Below, piece after piece: positions 8,621 to 16,679 of a DNA stretch of 64,000 bases. The stretch comes from Amarolinea aalborgensis. GTDB lineage: Bacteria; Chloroflexota; Anaerolineae; SSC4; Amarolineaceae. Within the stretch, counting starts at the first letter, position 1, and every line of letters starts with the position of its first letter. Location: the NCBI RefSeq assembly GCF_900491745.1, contig NZ_UETR01000007.1:186001-250000 (forward strand), in the 5' to 3' direction. The notes beneath the pieces were generated by a model, which saw nothing but the letters and a program-made list of their open reading frames with translations, did not search any database and was not told the DNA's origin. Both the position numbers and the translations under genes were made by a program.

Positions 8621-9871
8621 ATGACAGACTTGCAGCCGATTCGAGTTCTTATTCTGACCGCGGATGCAGGCGCAGGGCATCGCAGCGCCGCGAATGCGCT
8701 AGATGGGGCGCTGCACGCCCGTTATGGCGATCGTGTCATTACCGCGATTGTCAATCCGCTGCACGAGCCTCATGCGCCCATTGCTTTCCGCGTGGCTGAG
8801 GAAAACTATCTGAACCAGGTGCAAGCCACGCCCACCCTCTACCAGTTACAGCACGAGGCGACCGATTCGCCGCTGTCGGCTGCGCTGTTTGGCCTGTCCG
8901 CGCGTCTGCTGCTGGCGCGCACCATGACGCGGCTCCTGGTGCGTTGGCAGCCCGATGTAGTCGTCTCGGTCTACATGCTCTACAGCGAGGCTGTGGCTGC
9001 AGCCAGCGCGCGCCTGGGCCGTAAGGTTCCGCACATCACCGTCATCACCGATCTCGGTTCCACCGTGCACTCGGTGTGGTTTTCGCCGCACGATGCATTT
9101 TGCGTGGCATCGTCAGAGGTGGTGCGGCGCAAAGCGATTACGTGCGGCATGGACGAAGCGCATGTGGTGGTCGCCGGCATCCCGGTGGATCGGCGCTTTG
9201 GCCAACCTGCGGCCCCGGTCAGCGAATTGCGCGCCCAGTTGGGCTGGGAGGCTGATCGGCCCGTCATTCTGTTGATGAGCGGCGGCGCCGGCATCGGTCA
9301 TGTGGCGGACCTGGCGGCCGCGATTGATGCGGCTGGCCTGCCCGCGCAGTTGGCCGTGGTGGCTGGCCGCAACGAGGAGCTAGAAGCGCACCTGCGCGCC
9401 ACCCCCTGGCGTAACCCAACGTACATCTACGGCTTCACGCGTGAGGTGCCCACGTTGATGCACGCCTCGAACATCGTCTTGACCAAGGCCGGCGGCCTAT
9501 CCGTCAGCGAGGCGCTGGCCGCGGGCCTGCCGATCATTCTGCACAGTGCGATTCAGGGCCAGGAAACCGGCAACGTCGAGCACGTGGTGGAGCACGGCGC
9601 TGGGGTGTGGGCGCCGACGTCAACCGAGGTTGTGCGCACGCTCAAGCGGTGGTTGGTGCAAGACCCGCAGGAGTGGCGGCGCTACACCGACGCGGCGCGT
9701 GCATTGGGTCGTGGTCAGGCGGCTGACGATGTGGCTGGCCTGGCGTATGAAGTGGGCTACCGTGCGCAAAGGGAAACACAGCCGGCCGCGCCGCGCCGCC
9801 GGCTGGCTGTTCAAATTCGCCCGCTGCGCGCGTGGGCAAAGCGCTATGCGCGGCGTATCCTACGGCCCTAG
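8621..9871 (+). CDS. MGDG synthase-like glycosyltransferase (GT28)
   Basis: Predicted membrane-associated enzyme adding a sugar to diacylglycerol, as in monogalactosyl- or glucosyl-diacylglycerol synthases (UgtP/MGD1 family). The protein of about 416 residues has RVLILTADAGAGHRSAANAL at the N-terminus, the MGDG_synth hallmark. Its second half has LLMSGGAGIGHVADL and the donor-binding region TKAGGLSVSEALAAGLPIIL. A basic tail follows (RRRLAVQIRPLR). An in-frame GTG lies 6 nt upstream, but the ATG at 8621 has AGGTGA at suitable spacing. It ends 12 bp inside the convergent surE gene. The sugar donor is unknown. Confidence 0.88.
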   Translation: MTDLQPIRVLILTADAGAGHRSAANALDGALHARYGDRVITAIVNPLHEPHAPIAFRVAEENYLNQVQATPTLYQLQHEATDSPLSAALFGLSARLLLARTMTRLLVRWQPDVVVSVYMLYSEAVAAASARLGRKVPHITVITDLGSTVHSVWFSPHDAFCVASSEVVRRKAITCGMDEAHVVVAGIPVDRRFGQPAAPVSELRAQLGWEADRPVILLMSGGAGIGHVADLAAAIDAAGLPAQLAVVAGRNEELEAHLRATPWRNPTYIYGFTREVPTLMHASNIVLTKAGGLSVSEALAAGLPIILHSAIQGQETGNVEHVVEHGAGVWAPTSTEVVRTLKRWLVQDPQEWRRYTDAARALGRGQAADDVAGLAYEVGYRAQRETQPAAPRRRLAVQIRPLRAWAKRYARRILRP

Positions 9872-10666
9872 CTGCGCCGCCAATTGGCTGAGCGGTGTGC
9901 GTGAGCTCATGTCAAGGCTCAACGGCGTCACCGACACCACGTGATCCACCGCGAACGCGTAGATGTCGGAGTCTGGCTCCAGGCGCGACCGATCAATGAT
10001 GATCTGATAAGGCAGGCGCACCGCGTCTTCGAAACGCAGGCGATCGCTCGGAATCGTCTGGTAATAAGGCAGGCGTGATTGCCGTGTCAGTCGCCACGGT
10101 GTCTGCGGCGTTGCGGCTGCGGGAATGTCCATCTTGAGCACATCCACATCGGGCGGGAAGGGCTGCGCCAGCGCCAGGCGCGTCAGCCAGCGCGTAAAGT
10201 GCACCGCGACGCGCCAATCCACATCGTAGCCGAGACGGGCATGATACGCGGGATCGGTCTCGAGTGAGATGGCGAGCGCGGGCACGCCCATGTCCGCGGC
10301 CTGCAAGGCGGCGCCCACGGTGCCGGAAACCATCACGCTGGTGCCCAGGTTTTCGCCATAGTTGATGCCGGAGATGACCAGGTCAGGGCGCTGCGGGCGA
10401 CAGACTTCGTGCAGGCCGTAGAGGACCGCTTGCGCGGGTGAACCGGGCACCGAGTAGGCCGGCACATGATCGCCGTTCAGACGCAGTTCTTCGACAAAAA
10501 TAGCGCCGCTCATACTGCCAGGCAGGCTGCGCCCCATCGCGCTCTGCTGTTCCTTCGGCGCCACCACCACCAGATCAGCCAAATCGTGCACGGCCTCAAT
10601 GGCTGCCATCAGCCCGGGCGAATGAATTCCATCATCGTTAGTCAGCAAAATCAATGGCCGCGTCAA
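9860..10666 (-). CDS. surE: 5'/3'-nucleotidase SurE
   Basis: Metal-dependent survival-protein phosphatase acting on nucleoside monophosphates in the cytoplasm. The 268-residue product starts MTRPLILLTNDDGIHSPG, whose Asp pair is the family metal site. It also has VVVAPKEQQSAMGRS and SGINYGENLGTSVMVSGTVGAA, the other conserved metal and phosphate loops. Length is normal. The start overlaps the stop of the upstream ribbon-helix-helix gene by 4 bp (ATGA), so the two are coupled. It converges on the glycosyltransferase gene with a 12-bp overlap. Confidence 0.95.
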   Translation of the reverse strand: MTRPLILLTNDDGIHSPGLMAAIEAVHDLADLVVVAPKEQQSAMGRSLPGSMSGAIFVEELRLNGDHVPAYSVPGSPAQAVLYGLHEVCRPQRPDLVISGINYGENLGTSVMVSGTVGAALQAADMGVPALAISLETDPAYHARLGYDVDWRVAVHFTRWLTRLALAQPFPPDVDVLKMDIPAAATPQTPWRLTRQSRLPYYQTIPSDRLRFEDAVRLPYQIIIDRSRLEPDSDIYAFAVDHVVSVTPLSLDMSSRTPLSQLAAQLGP

Positions 10667-11079
10667 CGTGATGCCTCCGAACCCAGGTTTGCGTCCGCTG
10701 ACACTTCAAGGAGTTGCTCATGACCTGTGCTCGGTGTTCGGAGCCATATCTCCGCCGTCGGGAATTCTTCTACCTGCCTGATCAGGATCGGGATTCGGCC
10801 ATAGGCCTCTCGAATCCTCAGATAGAGTAGTCGTCGGTCTGGATCATGATCTGCCACCCGCCGTTCGTGGATAGCAACCCATTCCTTGGGAAACTTCCGC
10901 CACAAATCAGGGTGCATTGACTCGTAGGCGCTGATTTCACGATCGAGCTTGGCTCGCTGCTGTTCGCGCAGATAGTGCGTCACGGCATCATTGACGATGT
11001 CACTCAGGCTACGACCCTCCTGCCGCGCATCGTCTTCGAGGCTGACCAGAAGCTCTGGTCGTAATCTAATCGCTTCCAT
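10663..11079 (-). CDS. Ribbon-helix-helix N-terminus plus DUF5678-like C-terminus, antitoxin-like
   Basis: The 138-residue protein has two parts. Residues 1-45 (MEAIRLRPELLVSLEDDARQ... SLSDIVNDAVTHYL) read as a ribbon-helix-helix DNA-binding domain of the CopG/Arc kind. Residues 60-110 (EWVAIHERRVADHDPDRRLLYLR) resemble the DUF5678 segment found in many small antitoxin-like proteins. No toxin is adjacent. It overlaps surE by 4 bp and so may simply be its regulator. Function is not established; the DNA-binding role is inferred. Confidence 0.7.
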   Translation of the reverse strand: MEAIRLRPELLVSLEDDARQEGRSLSDIVNDAVTHYLREQQRAKLDREISAYESMHPDLWRKFPKEWVAIHERRVADHDPDRRLLYLRIREAYGRIPILIRQVEEFPTAEIWLRTPSTGHEQLLEVSADANLGSEASR

Positions 11080-11177
11080 ATTGGTTCACTTTCACGATCA
11101 ACGCCTATCCAGCGTTGCACTCAATGGATGCGTTATTTTAGCATGAGGTTAGCCGGCGGGCAAAGGAACGGAACGCG

Positions 11178-11212
11178 CAGACTTCCGAAGTCTGCAGGAC
11201 TTCGGAAGTCTG
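11178..11212. repeat. Perfect 15-bp palindrome CAGACTTCCGAAGTC
   Basis: Both arms are perfect over 15 bp with a 5-nt loop (TGCAG). The arm itself contains the palindrome GACTTCCGAAGTC. It lies 19 bp downstream of the glnK stop on the minus strand, where it could act as a 3' stabiliser or terminator hairpin, although no T-run follows. Confidence 0.85.
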
Positions 11213-11230
11213 GTTTGACGCGCGAGCCGC

Positions 11231-11620
11231 TTAGCGGCCGTTCTTGGCGGGGCGCCGCGTGTCAATATCGTCTGGATACATCAGCGCGTCGCGGCCGCGT
11301 TCGCCTGTCCGGATGCGCACTACATCATCCACCGGGTAGATGAAGATCAGGCCATCGCCCTCTTTACCGGTGCGGGCGGCGCCGATGATGGTTTCGATCG
11401 TCCGCTCCACGTTATGATCGCTCAACACGATGTTGACCTGCACCTTTGGCAGTAAGTCCATGTGGTAGGTGGTGCCGCGCCAGGAGAGTTCGATCCCACC
11501 CTGGCGACCGTGTCCGCGCACCTCAATCACGTTCATGCCCATGATGCCGACGGCGCGCAATGCGTCCATCACATCGTTCAATGCTTCCTCACGAATGATC
11601 GCTTCGATTTTCTTCGTCAT
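11231..11620 (-). CDS. glnK: Nitrogen regulatory protein P-II
   Basis: Trimeric 2-oxoglutarate/ATP/ADP sensor that binds and blocks the ammonium channel. The 129-residue protein has the P-II T-loop region RGHGRQGGIEL, in which the usual first Tyr is Trp and the uridylylated Tyr51 equivalent is kept (GTTYHMDLLPK). The B-loop TGKEGDGLIFIYPV is conserved. RBS AAGGAC precedes the ATG. It lies 74 bp downstream of amt on the same strand, i.e. amt-glnK order rather than the more usual glnK-amtB. An extra ~15-residue C-terminal tail follows the core. Naming GlnK rather than GlnB rests on this context. Confidence 0.93.
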   Translation of the reverse strand: MTKKIEAIIREEALNDVMDALRAVGIMGMNVIEVRGHGRQGGIELSWRGTTYHMDLLPKVQVNIVLSDHNVERTIETIIGAARTGKEGDGLIFIYPVDDVVRIRTGERGRDALMYPDDIDTRRPAKNGR

Positions 11621-11694
11621 CAGTCTGTCCTTTTCTCTCTGCCTGCATTTGTACCATCATTTGATGAAACAATCGGCGAACGGTGCGACGGCAA

Positions 11695-13266
11695 TTACTT
11701 CGCGGCTGCGGCCCCAGGGCGAATGGCCGGCCGCGGGGTGCGGAAGTTGCCGCCAGGCATCACGACATCCACGTTGGTGTAACCGGGCACGCCCATCTCC
11801 GGCACGTCCAGGCCGTGCACCTCATGCGCCGGGTCGCTGCGCAGCAGCTTGAGCGCATTCAACACCTTGAAGAAGACGTAGGAGAGGCCGCCCACCACGA
11901 CGACCACCGAGATTGCCTCCAGGAACTGCGCCGCCAGTTGACTGGAGCCGCCAAACAGGATGCCGCGCACAGGGCCAGCCACGCCGTTCCAGCCGTCAGT
12001 CACGGGGTTGCCGTTGGCGAAGATGCCAACCGCCAGCACGCCCCAGAGGCCGTTGGCAAAGTGCACCGGCACCGCGCCCACGGGGTCGTCAATCTGCAGT
12101 CGTTCCAGGGCGAAGGTCACAATGCAGACCACGACGCCTGCAATCAAGCCAATGACCACGGCCGAGAGCGAATCCACGAACGCGCAGGGCGCGGTGATGG
12201 CGACCAGGCCGGCCAGGATGCCGTTGACCGACAGACCAGGATCTGGTTTCTTGCTCGGCCCCACGAGCCACATGTAGGCCATGGCGGCGACGCCGCCCGC
12301 CGCGCCCGCCAGCAGCGTGTTGATGGCCGCGTTGACCGCCAGCACACGCCCGGCGCCCATGAAGGCCAGCGACGAGCCGGGGTTGAAGCCAAACCAACCG
12401 AAGAAGAGAATGATGGTGCCGAGGATACCCATCGGAATGTCGTGACCAGGCATGGCGTTGGCGCTGCCGTCTTTGTTGAAGCGGCCGATACGCGGGCCGA
12501 TGACGATGGCGCCCACCAGAGCCAGCGTGCCGCCGATCATGTGGACAACGCCAGAGCCAGCAAAGTCCACCGCGCCGTTGCCCAACCCGGCAAAGCGCCC
12601 CAGGTTCTGCAGCCAACCGCCGCCCCACACCCAACCGCCGACCAGGGGGTAGATGAACATGCTGACCCAGAGGCCCATGAGGACGAAGCCGCTAAACTTC
12701 AGGCGTTCGGCCATCGAGCCGGTAGGGATCGTGGCCGCCGTGTCCATGAAGACCATTTGAAAGAGGAAGAAGGAGAGCACGGCTACGTTAGAGCCAACGC
12801 CCATCAGCATGAAGCCGCTGCCGCCCAGCAGACCCACCTGGCCGAAGCGCAGGAGCGGCGTGCCCAGCAGACCCGCCAGGTCGCCCAGGGTGGTGGGCGA
12901 ATGGGCCCAGGCTGCGGCCGCGCCCACGGCCGGGTAGGTGAAGTTGACCGCGCCAAACTGGAAGGCAAAGCCGGTCAGCCAGTAGCCCAGGGCGCCGATG
13001 CAGAACACCATCATGTTCATCATCATCGTGTGCGCCACATTCTTGGAACGGGTGAAACCGGTTTCCACGAGGGCAAAGCCGGCCTGCATGAAGAAAACCA
13101 GGAAGCCGGCGATGAGCATCCACATCACATTGAGACCTACGCCGGGATCATTCAGCGGGTCAATCCCATCGGCGGCAAAGACGCGGGGCGCCAGCAGGCT
13201 GAAAACCGCCAGCGTGGCCACGAGCGCGGACACGCGCACACCAAAACGGAACAGTTTCTCTTTCAT
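11695..13266 (-). CDS. amt: Ammonium transporter (Amt family)
   Basis: Ammonium channel in the cytoplasmic membrane, controlled by the adjacent P-II protein. The 523-residue product starts MKEKLFRFGVRVSALVATL and has a signal-like first segment ending PRVFA-AD, followed by about 11 membrane helices. The pore residues are visible: the Asp of VDFAGSGVVHM with the first pore His, and the second His in VPVHFANGLWG. The frame extends 14 codons upstream, but GGGAGG 11 nt before 13266 supports this ATG. That SD can be sequestered by a leader hairpin (13277..13320). A 631-codon open frame on the opposite strand is only its shadow. Confidence 0.95.
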   Translation of the reverse strand: MKEKLFRFGVRVSALVATLAVFSLLAPRVFAADGIDPLNDPGVGLNVMWMLIAGFLVFFMQAGFALVETGFTRSKNVAHTMMMNMMVFCIGALGYWLTGFAFQFGAVNFTYPAVGAAAAWAHSPTTLGDLAGLLGTPLLRFGQVGLLGGSGFMLMGVGSNVAVLSFFLFQMVFMDTAATIPTGSMAERLKFSGFVLMGLWVSMFIYPLVGGWVWGGGWLQNLGRFAGLGNGAVDFAGSGVVHMIGGTLALVGAIVIGPRIGRFNKDGSANAMPGHDIPMGILGTIILFFGWFGFNPGSSLAFMGAGRVLAVNAAINTLLAGAAGGVAAMAYMWLVGPSKKPDPGLSVNGILAGLVAITAPCAFVDSLSAVVIGLIAGVVVCIVTFALERLQIDDPVGAVPVHFANGLWGVLAVGIFANGNPVTDGWNGVAGPVRGILFGGSSQLAAQFLEAISVVVVVGGLSYVFFKVLNALKLLRSDPAHEVHGLDVPEMGVPGYTNVDVVMPGGNFRTPRPAIRPGAAAAK

Positions 13267-13276
13267 CACAAAAAAT

Positions 13277-13320
13277 CCTCCCTGCGAATTGAGTACGTGT
13301 TCACGCACAACGCAGGGAGG
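13277..13320 (-). promoter_or_regulatory. amt leader stem that can hide the Shine-Dalgarno
   Basis: In the minus-strand RNA, CCUCCCUGCG (13320..13311) pairs perfectly with CGCAGGGAGG (13286..13277) across a 24-nt loop. The second arm contains the GGGAGG ribosome-binding site of amt, so folding would repress translation. Pairing is seen in the sequence; the regulatory role is inferred. Confidence 0.55.
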
Positions 13321-13354
13321 TTATCACAACCGGCAGCCGACTTTCCACGTTCAG

Positions 13355-13433
13355 GCTATACAAAAGCCATTTTCGGCCATTTGTGCACTCACAACAGAAC
13401 TATCCAAACCGCCGCCCCATCCTTTGTGCACTC
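13355..13433 (-). promoter_or_regulatory. Candidate activator-dependent amt promoter with two GAGTGCACAAA sites
   Basis: On the minus strand a -10-like TATAGC lies at 13360..13355 with no -35 hexamer. The 11-mer GAGTGCACAAA occurs at 13390..13380 and again at 13433..13423, 43 bp (about four helical turns) apart. The nearer copy covers the missing -35 region, the usual place for a class II activator. The protein that binds is not known; nitrogen control is a guess from the target gene. Confidence 0.4.
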
Positions 13434-13437
13434 TGCC

Positions 13438-13503
13438 CGAAATCTCCGGTCTCCGGTCTCTGATCTCCGGTCTCTGATCTCCGGTCTCCGGTCTCCAACC
13501 TCT
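13438..13503. repeat. Tandem low-complexity repeat (ATCTCCGGTCTCTG words)
   Basis: Imperfect 7/14-bp periodic array, for example TGATCTCCGGTCTC twice in a row, between the end of the aminotransferase gene and the amt promoter. It shares words with the array at 8412..8513, 5 kb away. Confidence 0.85.
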
Positions 13504-13504
13504 C

Positions 13505-14674
13505 CTACAATCCCGGCACGACACGCGCCAATCGTTCCACCGCACGTTCCAGGTCGCTCATCGCCGTGGCGATGCTGAAGCGTACATGCCCTTCGCCCGC
13601 AGCGCCAAACTCGATGCCAGGGGTGCATGCAATGTCGGCCTTCTCCAGCAGCGCATCGGCCACCTGCACGCTGTTCAGGGTCGAGTGCGGGAAGCTGGGG
13701 AACAGATAGAACGCGCCTTCGATGGGCGCGCAGGCGATGCCTGGAATTTCCGCCAGCGCATCCAGCATGAAGCGCCGGCGCGCGGCATAGGAAGCCACCA
13801 TCTCCTGGATGCAGTCCTGCGGTCCGTTGAGCGCGGCAATGCCTGCGGCCATGCTAAACGAGGCCGCGGAGGTGACGCTGTGCGTCTGCAATTTCATCGC
13901 CAGCTTGACGATCGGCTGCGGCGCGGCCAGCCAGCCCAGGCGCCAACCGGTCATGGCATACGCCTTGCTGAAGCCGTTGATCGTGATTGTGCGCTCGGCC
14001 ATGCCTGGCTCGGCGGCCAGGGAATAGTGCACCGCGCCATCGAACAAGAGATATTCATAGATCTCATCGCTGATGACGTAGAGATCGGCTGCGTTCGCGA
14101 CCTTGACGATCGCATCCACCTCGCCGCGTGTCAGCACGCGGCCGGTGGGGTTGCTCGGGCTGTTGACCATGATGGCTTTGGTCTTGGGCGACAGATGCTG
14201 GCGCAGAATCTCTTCCGTCACCAGGAAGTTCTGATCGTTGGGCAGGCTGACGTGCACGGGGACCGCGCCATTCAGGCTCACGATCGGGTCGTAGCTGACC
14301 CAGGCCGGTTCCAGGATCATGACCTCATCGCCGGGATTGACCAGCGCGGCGATGGCGAGGTAGAGCGCCCATTTGCCGCCGGGGGTGACGATGACCTGGC
14401 TGGGGCTGACCTTGACGCCGTTTTCACGTTCCAGCTTCGCGGCGACAGCCTCCAGCAGTTTGGGCTTGCCCTGCGCGGGTGGGTAGTTGGTGTCGCCGGC
14501 GTTCATAGCCTTGATCGCGGCGTCAATGATGTGCTGCGGCGTCTTGAAGTCCGGGTCGCCGCCGGCCAGGGCAATGACATCGCGGCCCTGCGCCTTGAGC
14601 GCGCGCGCTTTGTCGGAAATGGCGACCGTGGCCGAAGGGGGAATGCCGCGCAGCAGGTGAGACAGGTTATTCAT
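13505..14674 (-). CDS. PLP-dependent class I/II aminotransferase (aspartate aminotransferase-like)
   Basis: Transfers an amino group between an amino acid and a 2-oxoacid; most similar in style to the AspC/PatA subgroup. The 389-residue product has the N-terminal LAGGDPDFKTPQHI and the Asn/Pro site VNSPSNPTGR. It also has ISDEIYEYLLFDG and the PLP-lysine motif NGFSKAYAMTGWRLGW (Lys at about residue 235). A distal arginine is in HVRFSIA. Length is standard. It is transcribed toward amt but separated by the repeat array and amt promoter, so it is likely its own unit. Substrate specificity is not decided by sequence. Confidence 0.92.
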   Translation of the reverse strand: MNNLSHLLRGIPPSATVAISDKARALKAQGRDVIALAGGDPDFKTPQHIIDAAIKAMNAGDTNYPPAQGKPKLLEAVAAKLERENGVKVSPSQVIVTPGGKWALYLAIAALVNPGDEVMILEPAWVSYDPIVSLNGAVPVHVSLPNDQNFLVTEEILRQHLSPKTKAIMVNSPSNPTGRVLTRGEVDAIVKVANAADLYVISDEIYEYLLFDGAVHYSLAAEPGMAERTITINGFSKAYAMTGWRLGWLAAPQPIVKLAMKLQTHSVTSAASFSMAAGIAALNGPQDCIQEMVASYAARRRFMLDALAEIPGIACAPIEGAFYLFPSFPHSTLNSVQVADALLEKADIACTPGIEFGAAGEGHVRFSIATAMSDLERAVERLARVVPGL

Positions 14675-15054
14675 GTGTTTCTCCGTTATTCATAGGCATC
14701 GCGCGTAGCTTCTGAGTGATGGGTGATAAGGGAATGGCAATAGGCCTGCTTACCACGGCGGCTATGTTGCCTCGCAAACGGTGGAGCCGCCGCCAGGCAC
14801 ACAGTTCATCACAGAAGCCTATTGTAGACGACGCGTGGTGAACCCGCAAAGCGCCGAGAGCCGCATCAGCGAACACAGAATTCGCCAATTAACTCATTCT
14901 TAACAAAATCACCATACGCACTTCACCAACCGCAGCTACATTGGGCGTATCATGAGTTCATGTCCTGCCAGGCCGTCCGGCGCCCCCGCAGCCAGGAACG
15001 AAAGGCAGGCATCACTCAGAACATGACGACAATGTACACTGTGGAGGTAAACCG
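14675..15054. other. Divergent intergenic region
   Basis: 380 bp between two divergent genes. A short antisense-looking frame (14667..14888) has no family features and I do not call it. The DNA from 14885 to 14960 is AT-rich and probably carries promoters for both directions. TGGAGG before the ATG at 15055 is the only clear signal. Confidence 0.5.
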
Positions 15055-15435
15055 ATGCGATCTCAGACGAACCGCAAAGCGATCATCATTTCTGCCTTGC
15101 TGACAGCCTTTGTCCTCACCCTGGCTGGCGGCGGGCTGCTGCTGTCCAACCGGCTGGCCGCCGGCAACACTGGCCCGGCGCAGGAGCAGTCTCCTGTGAC
15201 CACGGGAGCGGCTGCCGATGCCGCGCTCCCACCGGGAGCGGAGGCCGCGGCTCTTGCCGTGCAGCCGGCCGACACCGATACCGTGACCGCCGCCTACGAA
15301 GCGCAGCTGCAGGCGGCCAACCAGGCGCTGCAAGAGGCCTACGCGCAGATCAACGCGCTGCAAGCCAGCCAAAATCAGCTCATCTCCGGCGCCGCAGCTC
15401 GATTCGAGCACGAGGGAGGGCACGACCATGACTAA
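15055..15435 (+). CDS. Small membrane-anchored coiled-coil protein with His-rich tail
   Basis: I do not recognise a family. The 126-residue protein has one N-terminal membrane segment or signal anchor (AIIISALLTAFVLTLAGGGLLLS, about residues 9-31), followed by an Ala/Gly-rich linker. A helical coiled-coil stretch (AAYEAQLQAANQALQEAYAQ, about residues 78-97) comes next. The tail ends HEGGHDHD, which could bind a metal. RBS GTGGAGG is strong. It overlaps the next small gene by 8 bp and heads a cluster with apbE and a ferric-reductase-like protein, so an accessory role in an extracytoplasmic electron-transfer complex is plausible. Confidence 0.7.
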   Translation: MRSQTNRKAIIISALLTAFVLTLAGGGLLLSNRLAAGNTGPAQEQSPVTTGAAADAALPPGAEAAALAVQPADTDTVTAAYEAQLQAANQALQEAYAQINALQASQNQLISGAAARFEHEGGHDHD

Positions 15436-15718
15436 TTCAACAACACCAACCAAACGGCGATCGCCAGGCGCCAGCCTGACCTGGAAGAGTGGGGTATTGG
15501 CCTTCAGCCTGGCCGCGGTCATCGGCGGCAGTGCGCTGATTGCGCGCCTGGATCCGCCAACGCAGGTGGCTCAGGCTGTGCAAGCCCAGCCCACGGCCGC
15601 GGTGGTTCAGCCTAGCACACAAACCGGGCAGACACAGCGCAGCCGCACGACGCGACTGTCGCCGCTGCCAACCAAGCCCGTGTTTCTGCAACCGATCACC
15701 CGAACCCGGCGATCGTGA
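15428..15718 (+). CDS. Small single-pass membrane protein with Arg-rich C-terminus
   Basis: A 96-residue protein of unknown family. A basic N-terminus is followed by a hydrophobic segment (SGVLAFSLAAVIGGSALIA, about residues 21-39), a Thr/Pro/Gln-rich stretch and a C-terminus RTRRS. It carries no flavin-attachment S/T-G-A-T motif, so it is not itself an ApbE substrate. It overlaps the gene before it and ends 7 bp before apbE, so it belongs to the same operon. Its conservation beside the ferric-reductase-like gene would be the best evidence that it is real. Confidence 0.65.
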   Translation: MTNSTTPTKRRSPGASLTWKSGVLAFSLAAVIGGSALIARLDPPTQVAQAVQAQPTAAVVQPSTQTGQTQRSRTTRLSPLPTKPVFLQPITRTRRS

Positions 15719-15725
15719 GCGTCCC

Positions 15726-16679
15726 ATGTTGAGACAGATTCAGTTTCGGGCGATGAACACCGATGTCGGAATCTGGCTGTGGCACGCGGCTCGCCAGGCT
15801 GAGGCGTGGCTGCAGGACGCGGCTCAGCGCTTCGCTGCGATCGAGGCTGAGCTGAGTCGCTTTCGGCCTGACTCTGGCTTGAGCCGCTTGAACGCGGCAG
15901 CCGGGGCCGGGCCCCAGCCAGTGTCGCCGCTGCTGTGGACGGTGCTGAGCGCGGCGCTGGATGCGGCGCGCCGCAGTCAGGGCCTGTTCGATCCCACGCT
16001 GCTGCGCCCCCTGCAGCGCGCGGGCTATGATCGCAGCTTCGAGCAGCTGCCGCCGAATTTCCCCGGCGTTCCCGCGCTTAACACGCTGGAGTGGGGCTAC
16101 CAACGGATTGACATGAATCCGGCGGCCATGACGGTGAGCTTGTCCGCAGGCCTGGGCCTTGACCTGGGCGGCATTGGCAAAGGTTGGGCGGTGGATCATG
16201 TGGCGCAGGCGTTGGCAGTGCACGGCCCGGTGCTGGTTGACGCCGGCGGCGACATTCGAGTCATCGGCGTTGCGCAGGGCGAACCCTGGCCCATTGCCGT
16301 GCAGGATCCGTTCAACGAACAAAACGACCTGCTGACCCTCGCGCTGACCAGCGGCGCCGTGGCTACCAGCAGCATCGGCGGCCGCCGCTGGACGCGCAAC
16401 GGTCAGGCCATGCACCATCTGCTTGACCCGCGCACTGGTCAGCCGAGCGCCAGCGATCTGCACACCGTGACCGTGCTTGCGCCCACGGCTGCCGCGGCTG
16501 ACGTGGCAGCCAAGGTCACGCTGATCCTGGGCAGCCAGCGCGGCCGCGGCTACCTGACCAGCCGCGGTCTGCGCGGGCTGCTCTGCCGGCGCGATGGTCA
16601 ACAACAAACAGTCGGCCGCCTGCCGCTTAGTCACCTGCTGGCCCGGCCAATCGAAATACAGGAGGAGTACGTATCATGA
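15726..16679 (+). CDS. apbE: FAD:protein FMN transferase
   Basis: ApbE enzymes attach FMN covalently to Thr of extracytoplasmic flavoproteins. The 317-residue protein has MNTDVGIWL near the start and the core LDLGGIGKGWAVDHVA, which binds FAD/Mg. It also has VDAGGDIRVIG, VATSSIGGRRW and the conserved MHHLLDPRTGQP. No clear signal peptide is present, unlike many ApbE lipoproteins. The frame extends upstream of 15726 but only in overlap with the preceding gene. It overlaps the next gene by 4 bp (ATGA). No obvious FMN-binding substrate protein lies in this cluster. Confidence 0.9.
   Translation: MLRQIQFRAMNTDVGIWLWHAARQAEAWLQDAAQRFAAIEAELSRFRPDSGLSRLNAAAGAGPQPVSPLLWTVLSAALDAARRSQGLFDPTLLRPLQRAGYDRSFEQLPPNFPGVPALNTLEWGYQRIDMNPAAMTVSLSAGLGLDLGGIGKGWAVDHVAQALAVHGPVLVDAGGDIRVIGVAQGEPWPIAVQDPFNEQNDLLTLALTSGAVATSSIGGRRWTRNGQAMHHLLDPRTGQPSASDLHTVTVLAPTAAAADVAAKVTLILGSQRGRGYLTSRGLRGLLCRRDGQQQTVGRLPLSHLLARPIEIQEEYVS

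Noticed and set aside
11683..13578. 631-codon open frame on the plus strand opposite amt
   Set aside because: It is the antisense of a well-supported Amt protein, is His/Gln/Arg-rich without family motifs, and reads through the repeat array.
14667..14888. 73-codon minus frame upstream of the aminotransferase
   Set aside because: No SD, no motif, Arg/Ala-rich composition typical of chance frames; treated as leader DNA.
15428..15718. The 96-residue protein as an FMN-binding ApbE substrate
   Set aside because: No S/T-G-A-T attachment motif and too short for the FMN-binding domain.
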